Shown: positions 37,854 through 45,795 of the stretch, piece by piece | Position numbering within the stretch: the stretch's first letter is position 1 | Layout of the letters: the number at the start of each line of letters is the position of its first letter | From: Saprospiraceae bacterium | GTDB taxonomy: Bacteria > Bacteroidota > Bacteroidia > Chitinophagales > Saprospiraceae | NCBI GenBank assembly: GCA_020631135.1 | Contig: JAHDHU010000001.1 | Location: 16,850-80,849 of the forward strand | Length of the DNA: 64,000 bases | Direction of reading: 5' to 3' | Notes under the pieces: model-generated | The model's database searches: none | Seen by the model: the letters and a program-made list of their open reading frames with translations, nothing else | What the model was told of the DNA's origin: nothing | Program-made: the position numbers and the translations under genes

Positions 37854-38744
37854 ATGAAATACTACTTTATTTTTTTGTTGAGTTTATTAACATCTTTAAC
37901 ATTTGGTCAGCCAGATTGGAGCAAGGTCCAAATCAAAGAGCATAAGATTAACGATCACATGTATATGCTTGAAGGAAGTGGTGGAAATATTTTGATCTAT
38001 CTGGGTCAAGAAAAAGTTTTGATGATAGACAGTCAGTTTGCTCCTCTTTCTGAAAGAATTAAAGTAAAGATTGACCAATTATCAGGAAACAAGGAGATTC
38101 AATATTTGATCAACACACATTTTCATGGTGATCATACCGGTGGAAATGAAAATTTTACCAGTTCGACAATCCTTGCCCATCACAATGTAAAAGAACGCTT
38201 ATCCAAGGATCAGTTTTATAAGGCATTTAATCAAACTGTAGAAGCCAAGCCTAATTCTTACTGGCCGGATATAACTTATAGTCAAGAAATGAATATTTAT
38301 TTTGAAGGAGTTGAAATAGTCTTATTGCATTCGCCGAATGGTCATACAGATGGAGACACAAGAGTCTTTTTCCCAGAAGAAAATGTCGTACACATGGGTG
38401 ATACTTATTTTAAAGACAGATTTCCATATATAGACCTTACCAGTGGAGGTACGATCAATGGTTTAATTGAATCCGTCAAGTCGATCTTGTTATTTATGGA
38501 TACGGAAACTTCCATCGTCCCTGGTCATGGTGCATTGGCTAATAAAAAGGAACTTGAAAGCTATTTAAAAATGTTGAAAACAATGAGGGACAGAGTAGCA
38601 AAGAAAGTAAAGAAGAAAAAATCCATTGAAGAAATCAAAGAAAGTAAACTGGACAAAGGTTATGAAGAGTGGGGGACTGGATTTATTTCTTCTGAAAAAT
38701 TTGTCGATACTATCTGGACAGATTTGACACGAGGTAAAAAGTAG
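37854..38744 (+). CDS. Exported MBL-fold metallo-hydrolase
   Basis: A 296-residue protein with a signal peptide (about residues 1-18, TSLTFGQ). The metallo-beta-lactamase motif is NTHFHGDHTGG, with a downstream HSPNGHTDGDTRVFF (metal-binding His), HMGDTYF (bridging Asp) and a C-terminal PGHGAL (last His). The two-metal site is therefore complete. This family includes beta-lactamase-like subclass B relatives and quinoprotein-relay-type hydrolases; the substrate cannot be read from sequence. The C-terminal tail is Lys-rich. The preceding 254-base intergenic region holds no other feature I recognise. Confidence 0.83.
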   Translation: MKYYFIFLLSLLTSLTFGQPDWSKVQIKEHKINDHMYMLEGSGGNILIYLGQEKVLMIDSQFAPLSERIKVKIDQLSGNKEIQYLINTHFHGDHTGGNENFTSSTILAHHNVKERLSKDQFYKAFNQTVEAKPNSYWPDITYSQEMNIYFEGVEIVLLHSPNGHTDGDTRVFFPEENVVHMGDTYFKDRFPYIDLTSGGTINGLIESVKSILLFMDTETSIVPGHGALANKKELESYLKMLKTMRDRVAKKVKKKKSIEEIKESKLDKGYEEWGTGFISSEKFVDTIWTDLTRGKK

Positions 38745-38826
38745 ATTTATTTAGCACAACTAGCTCAGAACAATTGTGTAATAGTTGGAAGAGGATTATA
38801 TTTTTCAAGCTCTTTTTTATTTTGAA

Positions 38827-38834
38827 TATTTTTG
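38827..38834 (+). promoter_or_regulatory. -7 box TATTTTTG exactly 4 nt before the MscS-like ATG
   Basis: Perfect TAnnTTTG with four bases (ACAT) before the ATG at 38839, the same spacing as at 21997 and 26392. Confidence 0.55.
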
Positions 38835-38838
38835 ACAT

Positions 38839-39894
38839 ATGGAGTTTAATTTCAGTGAATTATTAAAGAACTGGGTACCTTTTTTCTTGACAGTACTATT
38901 TATAGTTGTGCTTTATCGTGTCTCTAAGTACTTGCTTGATCAAAGGATGAAAAACAATAAAGGCAGTTCAGTCTTGGGCTCAGTAATCTTGTTTTGTATT
39001 GTACTCATAGGTGTAATTATGATCGTTTTGGCTTTGCCAATGAGCTCATCTTTAAAAGGTCAGGTCTCGAGTTTAATAGGGATTGTGATAGCCGCGGTTT
39101 TGTCTTTGGGTTCGGCCACATTTTTTGGAAATGGATTGGCAGGTGTTTTATTAAGGTCAATCAACAATTTTAAAATCGGGGATTTTATAAGAATTGAAAA
39201 TACTTTTGGGAGGGTTTCAGAAAGAGGACTTTTTCACACCGAAGTACAAACGGAAGATCGTGATTTAATTACTTTACCGAATTTATACTTGGCTAACAAT
39301 CCTGTCAAAGTCATAAGATCATCGGGTACTTTTATTTCTGCTACGTGTTCTTTGGGTTATGATGTCTTTCATGGAAAAGTGAAAGAGGTATTGGTAAAAG
39401 CAACGGTAAAAGCCGACTTGCAAGATGGGTTTGTTTTGGTTAAAGAATTAGGTGATTTTTCTATTGTCTATGAGGTTCTTGGAAAACTAGTAGATGTAAA
39501 AACCTTCATTAGCGCCAAATCAAGATTACATTCTGCAATGTTGGATTGTTTACATGAGGCTGAAATCGAAATAGTATCTCCGACTTTTATGAACCAAAGA
39601 CAAGTAAACGATCAGTTGTTTTTGTCGAAGGTGGCAAAGAAAAAAGAAACAATCGAACCAGATAAAGTAGAGGATTTAATTTTCGATAAAGCAGAGAAAG
39701 CGGAAGAAGTTGAAAAATCTAAAGAGACGATGAGTGATGTAGAAGAAAAACTTAAAATATTACAAATTCAATTGAAAAATGCTGCGGATGAAACTGAGAA
39801 AGAAAAAATTAATCACCGCATCGATACTTATACAGCTTTACGAGATAGAATGAAGCAAAAAGTAGAAGATAAACTGAATAAACTCGAGAGTTAA
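38839..39894 (+). CDS. MscS-family mechanosensitive channel with C-terminal coiled coil
   Basis: A 351-residue membrane protein. Three helices (about 12-32, 45-66, 74-100) precede the MscS pore/beta domain (about 100-180) with LGSATFFGNGLAGVLLRSINNFKIGDFIRIENTFGRV split over the pore helix and the beta domain start. Unlike typical MscS, a charged, heptad-like C-terminal region (about 270-351, VEEKLKILQIQLKNAADETEK) predicts a long coiled coil that may oligomerise or bind a partner. Gating by membrane tension is family knowledge. It is likely monocistronic, with its own promoter. Confidence 0.8.
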   Translation: MEFNFSELLKNWVPFFLTVLFIVVLYRVSKYLLDQRMKNNKGSSVLGSVILFCIVLIGVIMIVLALPMSSSLKGQVSSLIGIVIAAVLSLGSATFFGNGLAGVLLRSINNFKIGDFIRIENTFGRVSERGLFHTEVQTEDRDLITLPNLYLANNPVKVIRSSGTFISATCSLGYDVFHGKVKEVLVKATVKADLQDGFVLVKELGDFSIVYEVLGKLVDVKTFISAKSRLHSAMLDCLHEAEIEIVSPTFMNQRQVNDQLFLSKVAKKKETIEPDKVEDLIFDKAEKAEEVEKSKETMSDVEEKLKILQIQLKNAADETEKEKINHRIDTYTALRDRMKQKVEDKLNKLES

Positions 39895-39902
39895 ATGACA
39901 GC

Positions 39903-40298
39903 CTATTTTTCGATTATTTCGAATTTGGCGATAATCTTAGCTGACTTCTCTATCATTTGAGATACTGAACAATATTTATTTAAAGAAATGTCAATGGCTT
40001 TTTCTGCTTTGGCTTCTTTAACTTTCCCGTAAATTTTATAACTCAGTTTTATTTTAGTAAAAACTTTAGGATGAGATTTACTCCTCTTGGCTTTTACTTT
40101 GACTTGAACATCTCTGACCTCCTGTCTCATTTTTTTTAAAATCATTATAATGTCGATGGTACTACAACCCGCAATGGACATCAACACAGCCTCCATTGGA
40201 CCTACGGCATCATTTTCACCTAAGGTGATGGAATTACCCTCTTTGTTAGAACAGATAAATTGACTTAAATCATTACTCGTGCGTAGTGAAACTTTCAT
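39903..40298 (-). CDS. OsmC/Ohr family protein
   Basis: A 131-residue protein with the OsmC fold. The first reactive Cys is Cys45 in the helix MSIAGCSTIDIIMILKKM, and the second is in the C-terminal NKYCSVSQM, as in thiol-dependent peroxidase OsmC/Ohr. It probably detoxifies organic hydroperoxides or fatty acid peroxides; the reductant is unknown. Its stop is 9 bases from the convergent MscS gene. Confidence 0.83.
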   Translation of the reverse strand: MKVSLRTSNDLSQFICSNKEGNSITLGENDAVGPMEAVLMSIAGCSTIDIIMILKKMRQEVRDVQVKVKAKRSKSHPKVFTKIKLSYKIYGKVKEAKAEKAIDISLNKYCSVSQMIEKSAKIIAKFEIIEK

Positions 40299-40426
40299 AT
40301 AACTATTAAATAATCCTTAAAGTTGAAATCTACGATAAAAACCATAAACATTTGATAGAAATTTGCGTCTGAAAAGTGTACTAGCTTTCAGTTGAAAGCT
40401 TCATATTTGTGAAATAATAATATAAG

Positions 40427-40915
40427 ATGAAAAGTTTTAAAGCAGTTTTTTTATTTGCAGCATTGATTTTTGGCGTTACGACGATCTCTGCGCAAGAATA
40501 CAAAGCAAAAAATGAAGGTTGGCATGTTGTTTTGGAAGATGCTTATAAGGAAGCAAAGAAAACAGGTAAACCGATCTTGGCTAATTTTACTGGAAGTGAT
40601 TGGTGTGGTTGGTGTAAAAGATTAGACAAATCTGTTTTTCATCAAGATGGATTTGAATCTTGGGCTGATGATACTGTCGTCTTGCTAGAATTAGACTTTC
40701 CAAGAAGATTTAAATTGCCAGAAGATATTGCTAAACAAAACAGAGGTTTGCAACAAGCCTTTGGAGTTAGAGGTTATCCATCTATCTGGGTATTTGATTT
40801 AGATAAAGATGATCAAGGTAAATTTAATATTAGCGCTCTAGGCAAAACAGGTTATACCAAAACCTTGAAAGAGTTTCAAGACACGATCTCGAAATTTATA
40901 GCCACAAGAACTTAA
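40427..40915 (+). CDS. Exported thioredoxin-fold protein
   Basis: A 162-residue protein with a signal peptide (about residues 1-22, TTISAQ). The thioredoxin-like domain has the CxxC active site C60-G-W-C63 within TGSDWCGWCKRLDKSVF and a cis-Pro in RGYPSIWVF. The helix that follows the CxxC belongs to the thioredoxin_7/DsbD-gamma-like group. It is presumably a periplasmic disulfide reductase, though no partner is adjacent. It is closed by a strong terminator at 40930-40959, which shows that the next gene begins later, at 40975. Confidence 0.85.
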   Translation: MKSFKAVFLFAALIFGVTTISAQEYKAKNEGWHVVLEDAYKEAKKTGKPILANFTGSDWCGWCKRLDKSVFHQDGFESWADDTVVLLELDFPRRFKLPEDIAKQNRGLQQAFGVRGYPSIWVFDLDKDDQGKFNISALGKTGYTKTLKEFQDTISKFIATRT

Positions 40916-40929
40916 AAAACAAATAAAAA

Positions 40930-40959
40930 AAAATGAATCCAATCGGATTCATTTTTTTT
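40930..40959 (+). terminator. Rho-independent terminator after the thioredoxin-like gene
   Basis: Stem AAAATGAATCC / GGATTCATTTT with a 4-base loop (AATC), followed by T-rich sequence (TTTTTTTTG). Because this hairpin sits inside the first possible reading frame of the next gene (40933), the ATG at 40975 is preferred there. Confidence 0.9.
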
Positions 40960-40974
40960 GTTAATTACAGAACC

Positions 40975-41439
40975 ATGAGGTATTATAAGTCCATTTTAAT
41001 GGTATTTATTCTTACTGCTTTTTCGATGTCCATTGGAAATGCTCAAGCAGAAACGAGATCGGATTATCATCAAACGCTTGCTAAAATGTTTTCTGTATCA
41101 GGAAGCGAAGAAACTTACGAAACCGTCATTGATCAAATGATTACGATGTTCAATACTGATAGTAACTCAGAAATTCCTTCAGAATTTTGGGAAGAATTTG
41201 CGATTGAAATGAAGAAAAACTCTTTGGAGGAGTTGACCACTATGTTGGTGCCTGTTTACCAAAAGTATCTAACAATAGAGGATCTCAATGGACTCATTAA
41301 ATTTTACGAATCTCCATTGGGTTCAAAATTTGCCAAACACAGCCCGCAAATTACGCAAGAAGCTATGCTTATTGGTCAAGAGTGGGGTATGAGTATCGGA
41401 ATGAAGATTGCTCAAAAATTGGAAGAACAAAAAAAGTAA
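40975..41439 (+). CDS. DUF2059 family exported protein
   Basis: A 154-residue protein starting at ATG 40975 (signal peptide MRYYKSILMVFILTAFSMS, cleaved after IGNAQA). An in-frame ATG at 40933 lies in the stem of the thioredoxin gene terminator and is rejected. The mature region is helical and ends in DUF2059-type sequence: LTIEDLNGLIKFYESPLGSKFAKHSPQI followed by EAMLIGQEWGMSIGMKIAQ. DUF2059 proteins are small helical exported proteins of unknown function, often in stress or surface contexts. It converges with the ferredoxin gene, 9 bases apart. Confidence 0.78.
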   Translation: MRYYKSILMVFILTAFSMSIGNAQAETRSDYHQTLAKMFSVSGSEETYETVIDQMITMFNTDSNSEIPSEFWEEFAIEMKKNSLEELTTMLVPVYQKYLTIEDLNGLIKFYESPLGSKFAKHSPQITQEAMLIGQEWGMSIGMKIAQKLEEQKK

Positions 41440-41447
41440 TAAGATTC

Positions 41448-41777
41448 TTATTCGCTTGAAGGAGCTATTTCTAATTCGATATTATCCAATTCTTCGGATA
41501 CTTTAATTTGACAGGTCAAACGGCTATTATCTTCTACAAAAAAGGCTTGATCTAACATATCTTCTTCATCTTCTGAAGCTTCTTTTAGTTGGTGATCAGA
41601 ACGGATGTAACAATGACAAGAAGCGCAAAGCGCCATGCCACCACAAGTACCTTCTATAGGAAAGTCATAAGATTTTAATACCTCCATTAGATTGAGGTTC
41701 ATATCCGTTGGTGCTTCCAGATGATGCTCCTCGCCTTTACGATCTTTAACCTTTATTTGTATAGTTTCTTTAGCCAT
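41448..41777 (-). CDS. Adrenodoxin-type 2Fe-2S ferredoxin
   Basis: A 109-residue protein from ATG 41777 (MAKETIQIKV), with an AAGGA Shine-Dalgarno site about eight bases upstream; a TTG 15 bases earlier (41792) is less likely. The ligands are arranged C-x5-C-x2-C (TCGGMALCASC) with a fourth Cys in LTCQIKV near residue 95, the vertebrate-type/adrenodoxin pattern. It carries single electrons. The stop-start overlap with the reductase gene (8 bases) implies it receives electrons from that reductase. The C-terminus is acidic, as is usual for ferredoxins. Confidence 0.85.
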   Translation of the reverse strand: MAKETIQIKVKDRKGEEHHLEAPTDMNLNLMEVLKSYDFPIEGTCGGMALCASCHCYIRSDHQLKEASEDEEDMLDQAFFVEDNSRLTCQIKVSEELDNIELEIAPSSE

Positions 41778-42783
41778 TTGTAAATCCTTCAACGCCTGTA
41801 ACTGTGGTATATTTAAAACTCAGTTTTTGATCCGGATAAATATATTTAAAAGCAGATTGAACCATAAGTGTTGCTTCATGAAAACCACATAATATTAGTT
41901 TTAGTTTCCCTTCATAGGTGTTTATATCTCCAATAGCATAAATACCTTCGACATTAGTGCTGTAATCCAATGTGTCTACTTCTATTGCGCTCCTATCAAT
42001 ATTTAAGCCCCAATCGGCAATAGGTCCCAGCTTTGGTGTCAAACCAAATAAGGGAATAAAGTAATCCACATCGATGCTTTTTTCACCGAGTGTGTTTTGA
42101 TTTATTTTGACATGCGTCAATGTTGAATCTCCTTCTACTCCAATGGCTTGAGCTTCGGTTATTAAATCTATTTTCCCTTGTTGAGCCAATTCCATTACCT
42201 TGTCAACACTATCCAAAGCGCCCCTAAATGTGCTACGTCTATGAATTAAGGTTATGTGCTTTGCAATTTCTGCAAGTTCAATGGTCCAATCCAATGCCGA
42301 GTCTCCACCACCAGCTATAATTATTTTTTTATCTCTGTATTTTTCGGGATCCTTAACCATATAATCGACTCCGTGGTCTTCAAATTTTTCTAATCCTTCT
42401 AAAGGAGGTTTTCTAGGTGTAAAAACTCCTAATCCTCCAGCTATTACAATTACTGGAGCTTGAATTTGTGTTCCTTTGTCAGTCGTTAAGGTAAATTCTT
42501 TGTCTCCTGTTTTTTCGATAGAATCGGCCTTTTCTCCTAAAGTAAAACTGGGCTCAAAAGGTTTTATTTGTTCCATTAAATTTTTCACTAGATCACCAGC
42601 CAAAATTGAAGGGTATCCCGGAATATCATAGATAGGTTTTTTCGGATAAATTTCTGTCAGTTGACCACCAGCTTGAGGCAACACATCTACCAAATGACAT
42701 TTTAACTTTAACAATCCTGCTTCGAAAACTGTAAACAAACCACAAGGTCCAGCTCCAATTATAATTAAATCTGTTTTTATCAT
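41770..42783 (-). CDS. Ferredoxin--NADP reductase, thioredoxin-reductase-like (YumC type)
   Basis: A 337-residue flavoprotein with an N-terminal FAD motif (IIGAGPCGLFTVFEAGLL) followed by VLPQAGGQLTEIYPKKPIYDIPG, and an NADPH motif IIIAGGGDSALDWTIEL near residue 155. A C-terminal YAIGDINTYEGKLKLILCGFHEA completes the FAD site. It lacks the CxxC of thioredoxin reductase, which separates this ferredoxin-NADP reductase class from TrxB. It is paired with the overlapping ferredoxin gene, so the two form a dedicated NADPH to ferredoxin step. Confidence 0.87.
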   Translation of the reverse strand: MIKTDLIIIGAGPCGLFTVFEAGLLKLKCHLVDVLPQAGGQLTEIYPKKPIYDIPGYPSILAGDLVKNLMEQIKPFEPSFTLGEKADSIEKTGDKEFTLTTDKGTQIQAPVIVIAGGLGVFTPRKPPLEGLEKFEDHGVDYMVKDPEKYRDKKIIIAGGGDSALDWTIELAEIAKHITLIHRRSTFRGALDSVDKVMELAQQGKIDLITEAQAIGVEGDSTLTHVKINQNTLGEKSIDVDYFIPLFGLTPKLGPIADWGLNIDRSAIEVDTLDYSTNVEGIYAIGDINTYEGKLKLILCGFHEATLMVQSAFKYIYPDQKLSFKYTTVTGVEGFTNG

Positions 42784-42884
42784 TCTTTTAAACTAAAAGG
42801 CCTGCAAAACTCTATACTTCTTAAGGGAATTTCAAATTATCAAAGAATTAATTCTACTTTCATCTTTCAGCAATTAAACAACTA

Positions 42885-43982
42885 ATGTCGATTAGGGTTT
42901 TGGTCATTAGCGATTATCGCAAATATCACAGTACGAGAGGTGAGGCTGAAATATTTATTCAATTGGCAAAACGCGGTTTCAAAATTCGTATTCTTACTTT
43001 CCGTCAAGGAAAACATATCGAAAATTTTGAACGTGTGGGAATCGATATTACAGACTTTCATCCCATCAAAAGATTAGATAGAGCAGAAATCCAATTTATA
43101 AGGAAACAGGCAATTGATTGGATGGCGGAAATTGTTTATCTATTTAATAGTAGAGCAATTTTAAATGGCATTCAAGCGGTCAAAAAACTGGAGTGTAAAG
43201 TGGTTTTATATAGAGGCCTTTCGGCGAATGTTCAATGGTATGATCCCACCATGTACTTTAAGTTCTACCATTCTGCTGTCGATAAGGTAGTTTGTAATTC
43301 GATCGGTGTTAGAGAAGCTTTCGAAAAACAAGGAGTCCTCAAAGCTGAAAAACTGGTGACCATAAATAAAGGACATCGCATAAGCTGGTACGAATCACCC
43401 ACGCCTTATGATATTCGCAGAGAACTAAAGTTGAAAGAGGATACGGTATTATTTTTTAATGTTTCGGTCAATCGTAAAATGAAAGGTATTCCTTATCTAT
43501 TGGAAGCCATATCGCTCTTACCTTCTGAATTAGATTTTATATTGCTTTTGATTGGATCTGATATGGATGATCAAGCAAATTTAAAAGCCATTAAAAAATA
43601 CCAATTAGAAGAAAAGGTAAAAATATTGGGTTATCGAACAGATGCCTTGAATATTATGGCTTCTTGTGACGTAAAAGTTTTGCCTTCAATTAGCGGGGAA
43701 TCGATCAATAAATCTGTGATGGAATCAATGGCTCTTGGTAAAGCAGTGATAATTTCTGACATCGCTGGCAATAAAGAATTAATTGAAAATGAAACCAGTG
43801 GTTTGATTTTTCCAAATAGAAATGTGATTGAACTAAAGAAGCAAATTTTAAAACTTTACTTAAATCCTAGCTTGCGAAAAAACCTTGGTAGCAATGCAAA
43901 GAAAAGAATAAGGGACAGATTCAATATTGACGATACAGTTGATCAAACAGAAGTGCTTTTTAAGGAATTGGTCTCGAAATAA
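42885..43982 (+). CDS. Glycosyltransferase family 4 protein
   Basis: A 365-residue GT-B enzyme. An N-terminal Rossmann-like acceptor domain (VLVISDYRKYHSTRGEAEIF) precedes a C-terminal donor domain: VLFFNVSVNRKMKGIPYLLEAI near residue 190, the loop VLPSISGESINKSVMESMALGKAVIISDIAGN around residues 270-300 (the GT4 E-x7-E-like region), and GLIFPNRN. It would transfer a sugar from a nucleotide-activated donor; acceptor and donor are unknown. Neighbours (ferredoxin pair, ComM) do not suggest a polysaccharide locus. It precedes the ComM-like gene by 53 bases. Confidence 0.83.
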   Translation: MSIRVLVISDYRKYHSTRGEAEIFIQLAKRGFKIRILTFRQGKHIENFERVGIDITDFHPIKRLDRAEIQFIRKQAIDWMAEIVYLFNSRAILNGIQAVKKLECKVVLYRGLSANVQWYDPTMYFKFYHSAVDKVVCNSIGVREAFEKQGVLKAEKLVTINKGHRISWYESPTPYDIRRELKLKEDTVLFFNVSVNRKMKGIPYLLEAISLLPSELDFILLLIGSDMDDQANLKAIKKYQLEEKVKILGYRTDALNIMASCDVKVLPSISGESINKSVMESMALGKAVIISDIAGNKELIENETSGLIFPNRNVIELKKQILKLYLNPSLRKNLGSNAKKRIRDRFNIDDTVDQTEVLFKELVSK

Positions 43983-44035
43983 AATTTATTGATTACGAAA
44001 ATAAGACAACTTGGTATAGATGAGTAAAGTCATTT

Positions 44036-45592
44036 ATGTTGGTCAAAACTTATGCGAGCTCAGTTTTAGGTGTTGAAGCTCAAACAATAACCATTGAGGT
44101 AAACGCGGGAGGTACAGTAGCAGCTGGCAAACAAATGGTTTTTATGGTTGGTCTTCCCGATAGTGCGGTAAAAGAAGCGCAACACAGAATGGAAGCTGCT
44201 ATTAAAAATTGTGGATTTCGATATCCAAGAATGAAACAAGTGATCAATCTTGCACCAGCAGATGTAAAAAAGGAAGGATCATCCTTCGACTTACCGATTG
44301 CTATAGGAATATTGGCAGCTACTAAACAAATGAGCTTTGAAAGTTTAGATCAGTTTGTGATCATTGGTGAGTTATCTCTCGATGGTAAACTCCGACCAAT
44401 AAAAGGTGCATTACCCATAGCTGTACAAGCAAAAAAAGAAAATTTTAAAGGACTGATATTACCATTGGTGAATGCCAAAGAAGCGGCTATGGTAGATGGA
44501 CTGGATGTCTATGGTATCGAATCAATCACCGAGGCAGTTGATATTATTGAAAAAAGAGGAGATGCTGTGCCTTTATCTATCAATATTGAGTCTGTTTTTT
44601 CGAATAAGAAAGATGAATTTCAACTAGATTTTTCTGATGTCCAAGGGCAGGAAAATATTAAACGAGCATTAGAACTAAGTGCTGCTGGTGGACATAATGT
44701 CATTTTGATCGGACCACCAGGTGCAGGTAAAACCATGCTTGCTAGGAGATTGTCAACGATATTGCCTCCATTAAATATTCAAGAAGCATTGGAGACAACT
44801 AAAATACATTCTGTTGCTGGAGCTTTAAACAAGGATTTGGCTTTGATTTCTCAACGACCATTTCGGTCTCCTCACCATACCATTAGTGATGTGGCTTTGG
44901 TAGGTGGCGGCTCTAATCCTAATCCAGGCGAAATATCACTGGCGCATAATGGTGTATTATTTTTAGACGAATTGCCGGAATTTAAAAGATCAGTCTTAGA
45001 AGTTTTAAGACAACCTATGGAAGAACGGAAAGTGACGATTTCGAGAGCAAGGTTGAGTGTAGATTTTCCGGCTAGTTTTATGTTGGTCGCTTCGATGAAC
45101 CCTTGTCCTTGTGGCTTTTATAATCACCCAGACAAAGAATGTATGTGTAGTACAGGAAATGTGAAAAGATATCTAAACAAAATTTCTGGACCTTTATTAG
45201 ATCGAATCGATTTACATGTAGAAGTTACACCGGTTTCGGTAGAAGAACTTTCAAGTGGAAATCAGAATTCGGAGAAGAGTGAGATTATCAGGAAAAGAGT
45301 AATCCGAGCTAGAATCCAACAAGATCGAAGATTTAAAAGCAACGAAGATGTATTTTGTAACGCTCAGATGTCATCAAATATGGTGAAACGTCTCTGCCAT
45401 ATCGACAAATCTTGTAAATCATTGCTAAAAGCAGCTATGAACAAATTGCAACTCTCGGCTCGTGCTTATGATCGAATCATCAAAGTTGCCAGAACAGCAG
45501 CAGATTTAGATGGAAACAATGAAATAGCGCAAGAACATATCGCCGAAGCGATCCAATTTAGAAGTTTAGATAGAGAAGGTTGGGCGGGTTGA
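44036..45592 (+). CDS. comM: YifB/ComM-family Mg-chelatase-like AAA+ ATPase
   Basis: A 518-residue AAA+ ATPase. An N-terminal ChlI-like region carries VGLPDSAVKEAQHRM and NLAPADVKKEGSSFDLPIA. The AAA domain has Walker A GPPGAGKTMLARRL, Walker B LFLDELPEFKRSVLEVLRQPMEE, and a zinc-cluster-like segment CPCGFYNHPDKECMC. A C-terminal Mg-chelatase domain ends the protein (LSARAYDRIIKVARTAADL). ComM drives branch migration during natural transformation in Vibrio, and YifB proteins occur widely. The symbol is by homology. A terminator is not obvious in the following 200 bases. Confidence 0.88.
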   Translation: MLVKTYASSVLGVEAQTITIEVNAGGTVAAGKQMVFMVGLPDSAVKEAQHRMEAAIKNCGFRYPRMKQVINLAPADVKKEGSSFDLPIAIGILAATKQMSFESLDQFVIIGELSLDGKLRPIKGALPIAVQAKKENFKGLILPLVNAKEAAMVDGLDVYGIESITEAVDIIEKRGDAVPLSINIESVFSNKKDEFQLDFSDVQGQENIKRALELSAAGGHNVILIGPPGAGKTMLARRLSTILPPLNIQEALETTKIHSVAGALNKDLALISQRPFRSPHHTISDVALVGGGSNPNPGEISLAHNGVLFLDELPEFKRSVLEVLRQPMEERKVTISRARLSVDFPASFMLVASMNPCPCGFYNHPDKECMCSTGNVKRYLNKISGPLLDRIDLHVEVTPVSVEELSSGNQNSEKSEIIRKRVIRARIQQDRRFKSNEDVFCNAQMSSNMVKRLCHIDKSCKSLLKAAMNKLQLSARAYDRIIKVARTAADLDGNNEIAQEHIAEAIQFRSLDREGWAG

Positions 45593-45795
45593 CCCCTATT
45601 CAATATTTCATTTTCTATATCAACAGATAATTTTTGACATTTTCGAAATTTATATTTTTTAGCTTCTTGTTTTCTTGGAAAGGAAAGCTTGTGCATCTAT
45701 ATTTGCAATAGTTCTCAAATTATTTAAGGTGTTTTTAGGAAAATCCTCAGAATTCTCAATTCGGGGATTTTCTCATTTATAGGGGTTGGTATTTC

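Noticed and set aside
40933..40974. Upstream in-frame ATG for the DUF2059 gene
   Set aside because: It falls in the stem of the thioredoxin terminator; the ATG at 40975 begins a clean signal peptide.
45593..45795. Inverted 8-bp pair ACCCCTAT / ATAGGGGT flanking the gap between comM and uvrA
   Set aside because: Arms are 180 bp apart with no target duplication or other copy seen; it does not resemble a complete mobile element. The 203-bp gap holds no gene I can support.
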